In this document: piece after piece, positions 7,967 to 17,096 of the stretch | Layout: each line of letters starts with the position of its first letter | Numbering within the stretch: position 1 is the first letter of the stretch | Assembly (NCBI GenBank): GCA_001709035.1 | Contig: LVKA01000021.1 | Span: forward strand, 186,001-250,000 | Source: Candidatus Thiodiazotropha endoloripes | Lineage (GTDB): Bacteria; Pseudomonadota; Gammaproteobacteria; Chromatiales; Chromatiaceae | Reading direction: 5' to 3' | DNA length: 64,000 bases | Notes under the pieces: generated by a model | The model's database searches: none | What the model was told of the DNA's origin: nothing | The model's input: the letters and a program-made list of their open reading frames with translations, nothing else | Made by a program: the position numbers and the translations under genes

Positions 7967-8403
7967 TTTTATAGCAAGCCCTCTATATAACACTTTAATT
8001 GGCAGAATTACAATGACTTAGCTTCCTGCACTCTCGTTATTCACTTAAGAAAGTCGTGACAGAGTCGAATTTTACATTTTTGTAGCAAATCATGGAGCAA
8101 TCAGGCCACACCGAGACAAAGTAAGACAACCCGACGCGATTCACCTGGCATGTCGCCATTGCTCAGTTGAATAGTCCGCTAGGTGGCTATTTGGGCAAAG
8201 AATTCCAGTTTAGGCGCATTTCTGCTTTTGGCCGTTTCCTGCCGGGACAACAGAGTTTGCATGAGGTCTGCTTTTGATAAATTATCCGTAGGTATCCTCT
8301 ATCTAGACTGTCAGATTACATCGGACCAAATTTCGATAGATGCCAGATCAAGCCTAGATCTCTACATCTAAGACACGAAATAATCGAGGCTATATTAGAA
8401 CGG
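7967..8403. other. Noncoding gap between cassette array and recombinase
   Basis: About 440 bases with no ORF that looks real; a 62-codon plus-strand frame at 8183 lacks a ribosome site and coding character. The recombinase gene's 3' end is at 8404. No intrinsic terminator with a T-run and no tRNA are visible. Confidence 0.4.
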
Positions 8404-9300
8404 TCACCTTTTCGACTTAGCTCTTGGATGAGCCTCCCTGTATACATCCTCAATCGCTTTTACATCCAGGTGTGTATATATTTGGGTTGTACTGATGTTT
8501 TCATGGCCCAGTAATTCCTGAATTCCCCTAAGATCGCACCGAGACTCTAATAAATGAGATGCAAAACTGTGGCGAAGCAAGTGAGGGTAAACGTGCTTAT
8601 GTAATACATCATCTGACAAATCACTTAGTGACTTTCTAACAACAGATCGTGATATACGCTTTCCTCTTGCGCCAACAAACAGAGCAACTTCATTATCATT
8701 TGCAAGTAGCGATCGAACGGACATCCATAATTCAATTGCTTTTGCTGCGATGCACCCAAAAGGCACGTATCGATCTTTTAACCCTTTACCAGTGACAATA
8801 AGAACCCTCTCATCCAAATCGATATCTACCAAGGAGAGCTGTACGAGTTCTTGGAGTCTGATACCAGACGAGTAGAGTAATTCTAATATTGCATGGTCAC
8901 GAATGTCCGTAGGCGATCGTCGATCAAAATCCGCATCGAGTAATTTCTTAATTTCATCCTGGCTTAATGTATAGGGTAGCTTTCTTGGCCGTCTTTTGAG
9001 ACGAACCAATTTACCAGGATTCGTCTGTACAACCCCTTCTGCCATCAAGTACTTAAAGAATGATCGAATACAAGATAGCTCTCGCTGCAAAGTAGCAATG
9101 GACATACCATCACGACTGCGAAACCCTATATATTTAGTTATTTGTATATCACTAACCTCAGACCATTGAGCAATACTTCGCCAACGGATCCAACCAGTAA
9201 AAGAAGCCAGATCTCGTTTATAAGAAGCTATTGTGTTCGGCGGAAGCCTACGCTCCACCATTAGGTGAGAAAAGTAATAATCAACCCACTCATACACCAA
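8404..9300 (-). CDS. Tyrosine recombinase, XerC-type
   Basis: This 298-residue protein has the normal Xer length. A SAM-like N-terminal core-binding domain (about 1-90) is followed by a catalytic domain with the complete signature: Arg148 (SSGIRLQEL), Lys172 (TGKGLKDR), His240-x-x-Arg243 (HLLRHSF), His266 (LLGHENISTTQIYTHL) and nucleophile Tyr275. The LESRCDLRGIQELLGH segment is XerC-like. It lacks the extra helix insert that defines integron integrases (IntI). It is not in the usual dapF-xerC context and sits between a cassette array and a conjugation module, so it is more likely an element-borne recombinase than the housekeeping copy. Confidence 0.85.
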   Translation of the reverse strand: MVYEWVDYYFSHLMVERRLPPNTIASYKRDLASFTGWIRWRSIAQWSEVSDIQITKYIGFRSRDGMSIATLQRELSCIRSFFKYLMAEGVVQTNPGKLVRLKRRPRKLPYTLSQDEIKKLLDADFDRRSPTDIRDHAILELLYSSGIRLQELVQLSLVDIDLDERVLIVTGKGLKDRYVPFGCIAAKAIELWMSVRSLLANDNEVALFVGARGKRISRSVVRKSLSDLSDDVLHKHVYPHLLRHSFASHLLESRCDLRGIQELLGHENISTTQIYTHLDVKAIEDVYREAHPRAKSKR

Positions 9301-9456
9301 AAATCCCTTTTATACACAAAAAGTGCTTGTCGATAACAATGACTCCATGTCATATAATGTTAAGTGACTAATCATGAACCACCAGAAGTTCTAAGCTTAA
9401 ACATTAAATCAAAATACTGTGTGTCATTGCAAATGATCAAATAGAGGTTATTAGAT

Positions 9457-9882
9457 ATGAGTAATATCAGCCCAGATGCAGAGGGCATGGATTTTTTAAA
9501 CCCTAATCCAACGAAGGATATGCTACGGACAGCAAGACATTTAGCTGGTATTAATTATGGAGAAGCCGCTGAACTCTGCGGTATCGAGGAAAGTTACTAC
9601 AGAAAAATGGAACGGGGTACAATAGATGTAAAGGTGTCTGTTTACAGACTCATACTCTGCCGTGCCGGATATCTCATCCATAATGGATGGGAAGGCTGGA
9701 AGATCCGAAAAGGAAAAATATGGAGTCCAGTAGGATCAGGCCATACACCTGGCGACATCATGTCCATCTATTGGTTGGATCAATCGGTTCGCACATTAAG
9801 AGCGGAGCTCTATCAGAAGACCGGACAACTTTATGACCAGGATTACTACCACGGGTATGAATTCCGTGAGCATGAAGCTTAA
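9457..9882 (+). CDS. DUF3653-like phage-type HTH regulator
   Basis: This 141-residue protein has an XRE-like helix-turn-helix (about residues 20-70: LRTARHLAGINYGEAAELCG, then EESYYRKMERGTIDVKVSVY). The tail YLIHNGWEGWKIRKGKIWSP, then GHTPGDI, matches my recollection of DUF3653 proteins found beside filamentous-phage and mobile-element recombinases. It is divergent from the recombinase gene and probably controls it from the 156-base intergenic region. It has an AGAGG ribosome site eight bases before the ATG. Confidence 0.65.
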   Translation: MSNISPDAEGMDFLNPNPTKDMLRTARHLAGINYGEAAELCGIEESYYRKMERGTIDVKVSVYRLILCRAGYLIHNGWEGWKIRKGKIWSPVGSGHTPGDIMSIYWLDQSVRTLRAELYQKTGQLYDQDYYHGYEFREHEA

Positions 9883-10635
9883 TTAATTCTGAATCAATAA
9901 TTGAACAGCCAGTAGTAGCCCGAGGTGCAATGGGTAAAGCACATAGAAGATGTGGCGGAGTCGTGGGAATTTTATTCGAATTTTAGATAAAACCAATATG
10001 ATGGGTATTGACGCAATCGCCCACAGATTACCGTTTAATAAACAAATCAATCCCAGAGCAGGTATGCCAACACCCAGGAAGAAATACCAGTTCCTATATC
10101 GAAAGTAGGTCCAGACAGATACCCCAAATAAGAGACCAGGCCAGAAATACTCCACAAAGATGCCACCAGCAAGTAGAAACAGGATGGCTAGCGTATAATC
10201 CCGAGTTGTTCCACCTTCCCATAATTGACAGAATAGCGTCACAACAAGCAACGTAAACAAGATATTGAGCGGAAATGTCTCAGATAGACCAGCATTTTGT
10301 CTCAGGAGATAAATGATTGGAATAGAAATGAGTCCGTAGACGAACAATCGACGAGCCACTCTCCAATAACTCTGATGATTATCAATAGCCGATTGAGCTA
10401 AATTATAGACAAGAACCATCATAAAAATTGGCATAGCCAATCTACCTATCTCATACAGAAATGGCATTTGTCGATTGAAGAGAAACACGTCAACGTGGTC
10501 AGCAATCATTGCCAAAAAGGCAAACCACTTTAAAAACTCCAATGAACCACTCGAAATAGATATCAATGGTAGATCAACAAATATTGAAGCGTTTTGAGAG
10601 TTGGTAGTAGATAACATATTTACCTTATTAATCAA
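9883..10635 (-). CDS. traX: TraX family membrane acetyltransferase-like protein
   Basis: This 250-residue polytopic inner-membrane protein has about eight hydrophobic helices. The TraX hallmarks are FLKWFAFLAMIADHVDVFLF near the N-terminus (conserved Lys-Trp and Asp-His) and GRLAMPIFMMVLVYNLAQS. F-plasmid TraX N-acetylates pilin; in mobile elements the target is unproven. It stops immediately next to the end of the convergent HTH gene (9882/9883). Presence beside the conjugation cluster fits a role in modifying the element's pilin, but that is inference. Confidence 0.8.
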   Translation of the reverse strand: MINKVNMLSTTNSQNASIFVDLPLISISSGSLEFLKWFAFLAMIADHVDVFLFNRQMPFLYEIGRLAMPIFMMVLVYNLAQSAIDNHQSYWRVARRLFVYGLISIPIIYLLRQNAGLSETFPLNILFTLLVVTLFCQLWEGGTTRDYTLAILFLLAGGIFVEYFWPGLLFGVSVWTYFRYRNWYFFLGVGIPALGLICLLNGNLWAIASIPIILVLSKIRIKFPRLRHIFYVLYPLHLGLLLAVQLLIQN

Positions 10636-10668
10636 TAATGAAGAAAAATATTAGTCATTGATAGTGCA

Positions 10669-11559
10669 CTACCAATTCATGACATAGCTTGACGAGCCAT
10701 TTGAAACGACATACTGCGTACAGCTGATAAAATCGATTGAACCTTGTAAATTATTACTGCCAGAAAAGACGACCCTCCCAACACTTGGGTGCGTGCTCTC
10801 ACAGTTCAAATCGATCCTCAAGTCAGAATCTGTTTCGAACTCCACATAACCAAGATCTGGATGGTAGGCACGGCCACTTACCTGTATTCCGGTATTACGG
10901 CTTCTGCTGGTACGATATATATCGGTCATCCGATAGACAAAGTCGTCATCGCTAAAATAATCGACCACGAAGACACAACTATCGAAATCACATCTCAATG
11001 TGCGATGTATGCGTGCTAAGTACCCCTTTTCATCGAGCACTTCGCCATCAAGAATACTCACAAATGGACCAGCCAGGGAATCTTCATGGACAATCGTATT
11101 AAAGCCAGACACATAGTAGGTGCCATTACGATCTCTCCCGTTGGTGCCACAATCGGTAAATGAATACTTACTGATCGTGCCTGACACATTGTGTTCAGAA
11201 GTCGATGATCCAGTAGGGACACAGTGTGGGTCGCTCGTTAAGGATAGTGAGCTGGTAGCATCTGACGGAAATGGACGGGTTGTTCTCAGCATTTCAGTTT
11301 GAAGAATGACATCATACAATCCAAGATTTTTGACGGTCTGTGCTACGGCATATGCCAATTGAACAAGATTCGAACTGGTCACAATGGCAGGTGATTCGTT
11401 ACCCATATACTCGAATGTAGTGATATCGAGATCAATGTCATCTGCATCCGAATCCTCACTATTTGATGAAGATTCAGATTGTCCAGCCCCTCCCCCGCAG
11501 CCAACATACAAGGAAAACAAAAGAGCCAAGGGTAGTGATTTAGAAAGTAACAAATTCAT
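10669..11559 (-). CDS. Hypothetical lipoprotein
   Basis: This 296-residue protein begins with a lipoprotein signal (LPLALLFSLYVGC, cleavage before Cys21), then a Gly/Ser/Asp-rich linker. The rest is predicted beta-rich, with Cys residues that could form disulfides (HCVPTG, FTDCGTNG, LRCDFDSC, LNCESTH). No family is recognised. It is predicted to be anchored in the envelope. It lies between traX and the end of the conjugation operon on the same strand as both and could be cargo or a surface-exposed element protein. Confidence 0.65.
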   Translation of the reverse strand: MNLLLSKSLPLALLFSLYVGCGGGAGQSESSSNSEDSDADDIDLDITTFEYMGNESPAIVTSSNLVQLAYAVAQTVKNLGLYDVILQTEMLRTTRPFPSDATSSLSLTSDPHCVPTGSSTSEHNVSGTISKYSFTDCGTNGRDRNGTYYVSGFNTIVHEDSLAGPFVSILDGEVLDEKGYLARIHRTLRCDFDSCVFVVDYFSDDDFVYRMTDIYRTSRSRNTGIQVSGRAYHPDLGYVEFETDSDLRIDLNCESTHPSVGRVVFSGSNNLQGSIDFISCTQYVVSNGSSSYVMNW

Positions 11560-11707
11560 AGTAACGCTCCTTGTCAGCTATAATTAAACGCCTTATCTAA
11601 AAACTGAATGATGTTAAGCGATTGAGTAACGAGACATTAATCAAATGTCCGAAAAATAAACAACTAAGGATTGGGTATAAAAGACCTGAAGAGTCAGGGA
11701 ATGATTG

Positions 11708-11736
11708 TTGAAACAATCCTCGGCCGATCATATACT
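11708..11736 (+). promoter_or_regulatory. Putative sigma70 promoter
   Basis: TTGAAA (11708-11713) and TATACT (11731-11736) are separated by 17 bases, 43 bases upstream of the 11780 start codon. It would drive the convergent DUF3742-like gene. Confidence 0.5.
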
Positions 11737-11779
11737 TATCCTTGTAAGGGACTGACTTTAACACACAGGGATTCCAGAC

Positions 11780-12097
11780 ATGAAGACCTACACCGCAACC
11801 CACGAAAAAAGGCCAACGAAACTTGCTGGTCTGTTGACCAAACTCAATGCCTTCCGGCAGACGCCAGCGTGGGTAAAAACCCGGCGCTTTTTCTGGGCGG
11901 TTGGAGTTGTGCTTCTGGATGTCATCGCTGGACTCTTGTCTGGCGCTGCTAGCGCAAGCAAAGCCCAAGAAGATGGGTACACTACCAATTCTGGAGGGCC
12001 TGTTCGGAAGGATCGACTTACAGGCGTTTATTACGATGAGTTCGGTAATCCCTGTAACACTCCAGTAAATCCATCTGTGAGCACTCTTGACGATTAA
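11780..12097 (+). CDS. DUF3742-like small membrane protein
   Basis: This 105-residue protein has a basic N-terminus, one hydrophobic helix at about residues 38-58 (FFWAVGVVLLDVIAGLLSG) and a tail ending with GVYYDEFGNPCN. In PFGI-1-class conjugative elements a small DUF3742 gene is usually found convergent to traG at this exact place, and the basic-TM-YYDEFG layout fits. A promoter-like sequence lies upstream. The overlapping minus-strand ORF (11597-12112) is treated as a shadow. Function unknown; probably membrane-associated. Confidence 0.55.
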   Translation: MKTYTATHEKRPTKLAGLLTKLNAFRQTPAWVKTRRFFWAVGVVLLDVIAGLLSGAASASKAQEDGYTTNSGGPVRKDRLTGVYYDEFGNPCNTPVNPSVSTLDD

Positions 12098-12108
12098 CAT
12101 AGCCATCA

Positions 12109-13698
12109 TCACTTCCTCTTTTTGATGGCTTTGTTCACTGCCCCTCCTGCAGCACTTGCACCTTGATTAACGGATCCTTGAGTGCTTTGTTGAATATTCC
12201 CTACAGAATCTTGAGCTATTCTTCCTGCCTCTACTCCTGCAGTCACTAATAGTTTGCTAAAAATCACCGGAATACCTATATACCCTAGCATCGCAATGAT
12301 GGATAGAATCGCTGCTGGTGCATTGAGCTGCATCCCCAGGATCGAATAGCTGTCAAATATCGACTCCAACAACACATTGTCAATCCATCGAGCAATTGCC
12401 CACATACCCGGCCACAGTAGGATTGCCATCAAAAAGAATGCTAGAGCAATCACAGGCTTTGGACTGTAGAGTGTCACCAACATCACCAAAGGCAAAAGAG
12501 CGGCAATAATTAGAACCAAATAGCCTTGCAGTAGCGGAAGACTGTCCACAATGACCCCGTTGAGCAGAGACAGAATGCCGTTGCCTGTTACGGCGGAAAA
12601 TGTCCCCGCCACCCAATCGATAAAATCTTTGAAGTTTGTAACAGAGTTATGGCCTTCAGCCGAGTTGCTGCCATAGATCAGGCTACCGGTATTTGATAAT
12701 GCACGCTGGACAATTGCGTCACCCCGATCTTCGGCATTCACCACACCAATGGCTGTGCCCCAAGCTGTAAAGTTATCCGCAATGGAATCTGTTATGTCTG
12801 AGCGCTCTGTTTCCATGTAGGTAACCAGCTTTTGCTTCAAACCTCTCGCTGGACTCGACCACCAGTCTGCACAGCTCGGTCCTGACCTGGCCGGAGAGGA
12901 GAAATCATAGATCGTCTCCCAGCCAGATACCGGCGAATAGGGTCCTATCGCATCTTGATGAGGGCAATCCGCTGGGCTGTTACACAGTCGATATAACCCC
13001 CGTGTAGTGAGCAGCTGCCGCGCCCCGATGTAACTTAGATCGCCGTAGATCTCACCCTCATAGAGATTCTGTGCTGAATTGAAGTCTGTGACCATTTGAA
13101 CGGGCGCTTGGGCACTTGAATCACCGCCTAAATTGAACGAACGAATGGTAGATATCGAAGGCTGATAGCAATCTCGATTGAATCGCCTCACTTCCGCTTG
13201 TAGCGCAGGGTCATGGATCGATAGTTGACCCATGCTGTGCATTAAGCTTCGGATATCTTCCTGATCCGGAAGAATAGCCTCGATGGCGGCATTGATACCA
13301 CCCGCCAGCGAGCTTACCGTGTACCAGAGTAAGGGCACCTGTACTTGAGGGGGCAGCGCTGTGAGTGTGCTATCAAACGTGGTATTGGTATTGCCTGGCG
13401 TATGGGTGCTTGTCTCATCCGAATAGGTGAACGAGGATGAATTTACAGAAACAAGCGGTAATAATGAAAAGGCGATGACGACCGCTTTAACATAGACACC
13501 GACTTCCATCGTACCAAGCGACCGTTCACTAAATCCACGATAACTACCAGCCCCTGCTTGGCCTATTGTCGATTCAAAAAAGACCACAAAGAAAGGCACC
13601 AACCACAAAGCGGTAGCTTGAAGTACACCCACAAGCATATCGAAAATGTACCATCCGAATAGGAAGGTATAAGAACCAAATACACTACCGGCTTCCAT
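12109..13698 (-). CDS. traG: TraG N-terminal domain protein (conjugative element, PFGI-1 class)
   Basis: This 529-residue protein belongs to the TraG_N-like proteins of integrating conjugative elements. Hydrophobic helices at about 12-40 and 70-90 are followed by a large soluble domain, then three or four helices between about 395 and 490 (GYLVLIIAALLPLVMLVTLY and following). The Gly/Gln-rich tail ends in lysines. TraG-type proteins stabilise mating pairs and help pilus assembly in the inner membrane. It is the last gene of the minus-strand conjugation operon, 41 bases after the PFL_4711-like gene. Confidence 0.85.
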   Translation of the reverse strand: MEAGSVFGSYTFLFGWYIFDMLVGVLQATALWLVPFFVVFFESTIGQAGAGSYRGFSERSLGTMEVGVYVKAVVIAFSLLPLVSVNSSSFTYSDETSTHTPGNTNTTFDSTLTALPPQVQVPLLWYTVSSLAGGINAAIEAILPDQEDIRSLMHSMGQLSIHDPALQAEVRRFNRDCYQPSISTIRSFNLGGDSSAQAPVQMVTDFNSAQNLYEGEIYGDLSYIGARQLLTTRGLYRLCNSPADCPHQDAIGPYSPVSGWETIYDFSSPARSGPSCADWWSSPARGLKQKLVTYMETERSDITDSIADNFTAWGTAIGVVNAEDRGDAIVQRALSNTGSLIYGSNSAEGHNSVTNFKDFIDWVAGTFSAVTGNGILSLLNGVIVDSLPLLQGYLVLIIAALLPLVMLVTLYSPKPVIALAFFLMAILLWPGMWAIARWIDNVLLESIFDSYSILGMQLNAPAAILSIIAMLGYIGIPVIFSKLLVTAGVEAGRIAQDSVGNIQQSTQGSVNQGASAAGGAVNKAIKKRK

Positions 13699-13739
13699 AG
13701 GTTACCCCACGTTCAAGTTGATGACAGGTAATTGCAATC

Positions 13740-15170
13740 TCACTGAGTGACCGCACCGCCCTGCATAAACGGTCCTACGTTGCTACTTTCACCGGGTCCG
13801 GATTGCCGCCTTGATCTGAAATTACGTAACAGGGTTAGAGCTGTATCTGAGACCAACATACGACTGACATCTTTCTCAGTGAGTAGCATTTGAATCTCTT
13901 TGTCCATAAGTTCCTGACGATAAGCGAGTTGCTGACGTGCTGGTTCATATGAAGAGATATTGGGCTCGCTGTATCCAGCAATCAACGCACGTCTGGCGGC
14001 CATTGCCATCTGTGCGACGTTCGCGATCGCTATTTCTCTTGCAAGGCGAGCCCCAAGGATATCCCGCATCGATGAGGCTCGAAGTGCTCTCAGCAGCTCG
14101 GGAGTTAGAACGGCGGTTGAGCTGGTACCCGATATTGATTGAAGGTCATCGTTAGAAGGCATAATACCCGTATTGATGTACTCCTCAATTAAGTCTCTGA
14201 TGGGTTGCTCTTCAATGTAAACCTTAGGTAACAAGCCGAGCGCTGGTGAGTTGTTGTCTGCCGAAAGAAACTCATGAGTCACAACAACATCTTCGCCCCC
14301 TTCCCCGTGATCACCATCGGAATCTCTGGTATCTGTTGAGCCGATGCCTATGGGTGATATACCTGATGCACTCTCATCAATATCAGGACGTATTTCCCCG
14401 ATGACTTCAGTCACCCACTTAGCGGCCTCTTCAGGAGTACGCCAATATCTGGCGATCGGATTATTGGCAGCATCTTCATTAGACAGATTAAGGACCGAGC
14501 TATTCAATACATTCCGACCAAACTGTAGGTTGTAACCCGCTTTCACCGTATCCGCAACAACCCGTAAGGGGGGTTGGCCATGGCCGCCGGCACGTACACC
14601 TCCAATCCAGGTGACGCCCGATGAGCCGTCAACTTGACTCACTTCACGACTGGTTTCTTCCGGGTTTTCATCGTTTCCTGCGTTATCTTCCCATTCCTCA
14701 GCTTGAATCGATTTTAGCCAACCTCTTGTTTGGTCCGTATCCGATGCAACACTCGATTGAAACTCTTGGCAAAAGTCCATACCCGTTTTATAAAACCCTT
14801 CCATACGTGCCGTAATATTTTCCTGCAGCTGACACGCTAATGGATTCGATCGGCAGAAAATATAACCCGGTAATCCACCGAGCATCGCAGTAAAATAACT
14901 GCCAAGTTGCGTGAATGCATCTGAGAAATCATTGATCATTTGCTGAACAGAATAATGAGGGTCGAACTGTCCGCAGGCACCAAACAAGGATGCGCTAATG
15001 TCTGCACTAAAGGGAACATAATCTCTGCCACCAAGATCCGTAGGTATATTGAGACCACCACCGATTTCATAAAAGAGCTCACTTTCACCCGGTGGGGGCA
15101 TATCAGCACGGACAGCGTTGATGGGAGAAAGCATACAAAGTGTAACAACGATGTATAAGTACTTGTTCAT
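13740..15170 (-). CDS. Conjugative element protein, PFL_4711 family (TraH-like)
   Basis: This 476-residue exported protein has an N-terminal signal peptide (MNKYLYIVVTLCMLSPINAVRA). A region with Cys pairs follows (GACGQFDPHYSVQQMINDF; IFCRSNPLACQLQEN), then a long helical C-terminal half. The order next to TraG- and PFL_4710-like genes is that of the TIGR03755 family. It is probably periplasmic or outer-membrane associated and needed for pilus extension or mating-pair formation. The end is Gly/Gln-rich. The start is consistent with the signal peptide. Confidence 0.85.
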   Translation of the reverse strand: MNKYLYIVVTLCMLSPINAVRADMPPPGESELFYEIGGGLNIPTDLGGRDYVPFSADISASLFGACGQFDPHYSVQQMINDFSDAFTQLGSYFTAMLGGLPGYIFCRSNPLACQLQENITARMEGFYKTGMDFCQEFQSSVASDTDQTRGWLKSIQAEEWEDNAGNDENPEETSREVSQVDGSSGVTWIGGVRAGGHGQPPLRVVADTVKAGYNLQFGRNVLNSSVLNLSNEDAANNPIARYWRTPEEAAKWVTEVIGEIRPDIDESASGISPIGIGSTDTRDSDGDHGEGGEDVVVTHEFLSADNNSPALGLLPKVYIEEQPIRDLIEEYINTGIMPSNDDLQSISGTSSTAVLTPELLRALRASSMRDILGARLAREIAIANVAQMAMAARRALIAGYSEPNISSYEPARQQLAYRQELMDKEIQMLLTEKDVSRMLVSDTALTLLRNFRSRRQSGPGESSNVGPFMQGGAVTQ

Positions 15171-15197
15171 CTGGGTATCCCTACAATAATGTTGATG

Positions 15198-16460
15198 CTA
15201 GTAATCGTTCGATCCAATCACACAAATGGGTGAAAACTCGACTGACCCCAAAAAAATGCCTGCTGTGGGTACACAGCATTTGTATTTACGCCAATATTGC
15301 CAGCCAAAGGTGTATTCATCGGTCTGTTTATCATCCGACCAGTCATCAGGTACTTCGATGAAAGACTCACAGTAATTTTGTTGAACGGGCGAGATCATTT
15401 GCCAAGCTCTTTCTCTTTCTAAGCCTGGCTCCAGCCAATAAACGTATTGTTGCAATTGACAGGAAAACCCGTCCCAAAATCCACCGCTTGAACTACAATC
15501 GGCTTGATTGTCTGCACAGGGATCACCACGCATGCGCGTGAGTTCTTCACTACCCGCCCCTTCTCCGCCTGTTTGAACAAGCGAGTTCATATACTCGATG
15601 AATTCGGGTGTCACAGACTCAACACTATACGACCACAAGCCTGTTTCCGAATCAGTACCCGCACATTCCAATCCATCAGGACCTGTGTCTGTGCTTGATG
15701 GATCACTGACAACATTATCAAGATCTGGATTGATCTTACCGTAGCCAAATGGAATATAGAGATGGGGTAGTTGCCAGGTTTGTAGTGTGATATCGATGGC
15801 TCGTTGCGCCATGACGGCTGCCGCTTTTGGCGGGTCGTATGACTTCAGGTAACCGACTCTTGGAAACACACTGCCTCCCATAGGCCAGATTTCACGCATA
15901 CCTGGTATGTAGCTTTCTGGGTGATGGCCCTCAGAATATGGGTTCCTCCAAGCTGCTGCATCGACTTCTGACATAAAATAGGGAATGGGATCGGATTCCG
16001 TGTCACACAGATAGTCCGTAGACTCACTCACGTAAGCGACTGGATTTCCGATAACCTGCACTTCATTAAAGGCAACTGACGATTTTTCTTCACTGTCGTG
16101 GTACATGGTTGAATAGACGGTCGCGGACCCATCTGCGTGATCACCTTGGATGCTTCTCAGCGCATCCAGGGCAAATTCTCCATACACATTTCTTGCTTCG
16201 GTCCAGGGGTTTTCACCTGGGAGTTTATAGGCGCTAACGACGAGATCAGGTAATCGATGCTGTATTTTTGCCGTCGTTTCAATCTCACAAAATGGGCAGA
16301 TCCCGACCAACCAAAAGCAAACACCGACGATGCAGTAATCAAGACACTCATCTGCAGCAAAACCTTGAACAAGATCATCAATACCAAATTCATCGGATTT
16401 GGCCGGGGTAGACACGATCAGTACGAGTATCATGAAGCTGTTTATTAATTTGAATTTCAT
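15198..16460 (-). CDS. Conjugative element protein, PFL_4710 family (TraU-like)
   Basis: This 420-residue exported protein has a signal peptide, then a cysteine-dense segment (DECLDYCIVGVCFWLVGICPFC) typical of the TIGR03756/TraU-like proteins, which need disulfide bonding in the periplasm. Further motifs of the family include LPDLVVSAYKLPGENPWTEA and MAQRAIDITLQTW. It is expected to act in mating-pair formation. It overlaps the zinc-ribbon gene upstream by four bases and is followed by the PFL_4711 homologue after 27 bases. Confidence 0.85.
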   Translation of the reverse strand: MKFKLINSFMILVLIVSTPAKSDEFGIDDLVQGFAADECLDYCIVGVCFWLVGICPFCEIETTAKIQHRLPDLVVSAYKLPGENPWTEARNVYGEFALDALRSIQGDHADGSATVYSTMYHDSEEKSSVAFNEVQVIGNPVAYVSESTDYLCDTESDPIPYFMSEVDAAAWRNPYSEGHHPESYIPGMREIWPMGGSVFPRVGYLKSYDPPKAAAVMAQRAIDITLQTWQLPHLYIPFGYGKINPDLDNVVSDPSSTDTGPDGLECAGTDSETGLWSYSVESVTPEFIEYMNSLVQTGGEGAGSEELTRMRGDPCADNQADCSSSGGFWDGFSCQLQQYVYWLEPGLERERAWQMISPVQQNYCESFIEVPDDWSDDKQTDEYTFGWQYWRKYKCCVPTAGIFLGSVEFSPICVIGSNDY

Positions 16461-16693
16461 TTAACGACTCCCTTCTCATCTACATGGGTAGCTGGCTTGA
16501 GTTGTTTATCTTCCTCAGGAAGGACATTCCAGCACTCGGTGCATATGCCAACTCGCTTGTCTTGATCTACAACAGCCCATTGAATATCCAGATCCGGAAA
16601 TAACCGACGCGAAATACCGCACCATATACACTCAATGTCATCTGTTGTACCTGTTGACGCTTGATCGTTTTTATTTGATTCCTGAGAAGACAT
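16457..16693 (-). CDS. Small zinc-ribbon-like protein
   Basis: This 78-residue cytoplasmic protein has two Cys pairs: ECIWCG near residue 24 and GICTECWN near residue 50, a plausible zinc ribbon. It overlaps both neighbours (PFL_4709-like gene by 23 bases, PFL_4710-like gene by 4 bases), so it is translationally coupled within the secretion operon. I do not recall a gene at this position in the textbook PFGI-1 order, so it may be a local addition. Function not recognised. Confidence 0.65.
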   Translation of the reverse strand: MSSQESNKNDQASTGTTDDIECIWCGISRRLFPDLDIQWAVVDQDKRVGICTECWNVLPEEDKQLKPATHVDEKGVVK

Positions 16694-17096
16694 GACGCAG
16701 ATCCTCTACATGAGTAAAGATGCGCCCATCCGCCCATACGGCAGGCATATTTCCGGGATTAATACCAAGATCGCTGGCCATATGTCGACCACGCCATGAC
16801 TTAGCCAACATCGTCTTATCTTGATCAGTCATGGACGCGATACGTTGTTTCAATACCAAAAGTGCTTTTTTCTGACCGTTGGGTAGCGCTTTAGCCATTT
16901 CATCTTCAATCAGATCCACATCGCTCCAGTAGTGCCACACCACGCCAAATCTTTCCTCTGCTTGAGTTTTACCCGCCAACGCATATTGCTGGTCTCTATC
17001 CAATACAAACACATGGGCTTTGATCGTGTTGCTTTCTGCATAAACCGATGAGCAAAACAGCAGCGTCAACAGCATTGAATAAATGATGATCTTCAT
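16671..17096 (-). CDS. Conjugative element protein, PFL_4709 family
   Basis: This 141-residue protein has a signal peptide (MKIIIYSMLLTLLFCSSVYA). The mature domain with AHVFVLDRDQQYALAG and AVWADGRIFTHVEDLRHV matches the TIGR03757 family of conjugative elements. It resembles thioredoxin-like TrbC/TraW-type periplasmic proteins in layout but lacks a CxxC. It overlaps the VirB4 gene by four bases and probably works with the downstream TraU/TraH-like proteins. Confidence 0.8.
   Translation of the reverse strand: MKIIIYSMLLTLLFCSSVYAESNTIKAHVFVLDRDQQYALAGKTQAEERFGVVWHYWSDVDLIEDEMAKALPNGQKKALLVLKQRIASMTDQDKTMLAKSWRGRHMASDLGINPGNMPAVWADGRIFTHVEDLRHVFSGIK

Noticed and set aside
8404-9300. Recombinase as an integron integrase serving the cassette array
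   Set aside because: The catalytic domain lacks the IntI-specific insert before the HxxR motif and the sequence is clearly XerC-like.
9355-9365. TAATGTTAAGT, similar to the XerD arm of dif, near the recombinase gene
   Set aside because: It is in the opposite orientation to the dif-like sequence at 40411-40438 and has no XerC arm, so the two cannot be the ends of one integrated element.
11597-12112. 171-codon minus-strand ORF overlapping the traG stop
   Set aside because: Antisense to the better plus-strand DUF3742-like gene, no family resemblance, irregular composition (many Ser, Arg, Cys, Pro).
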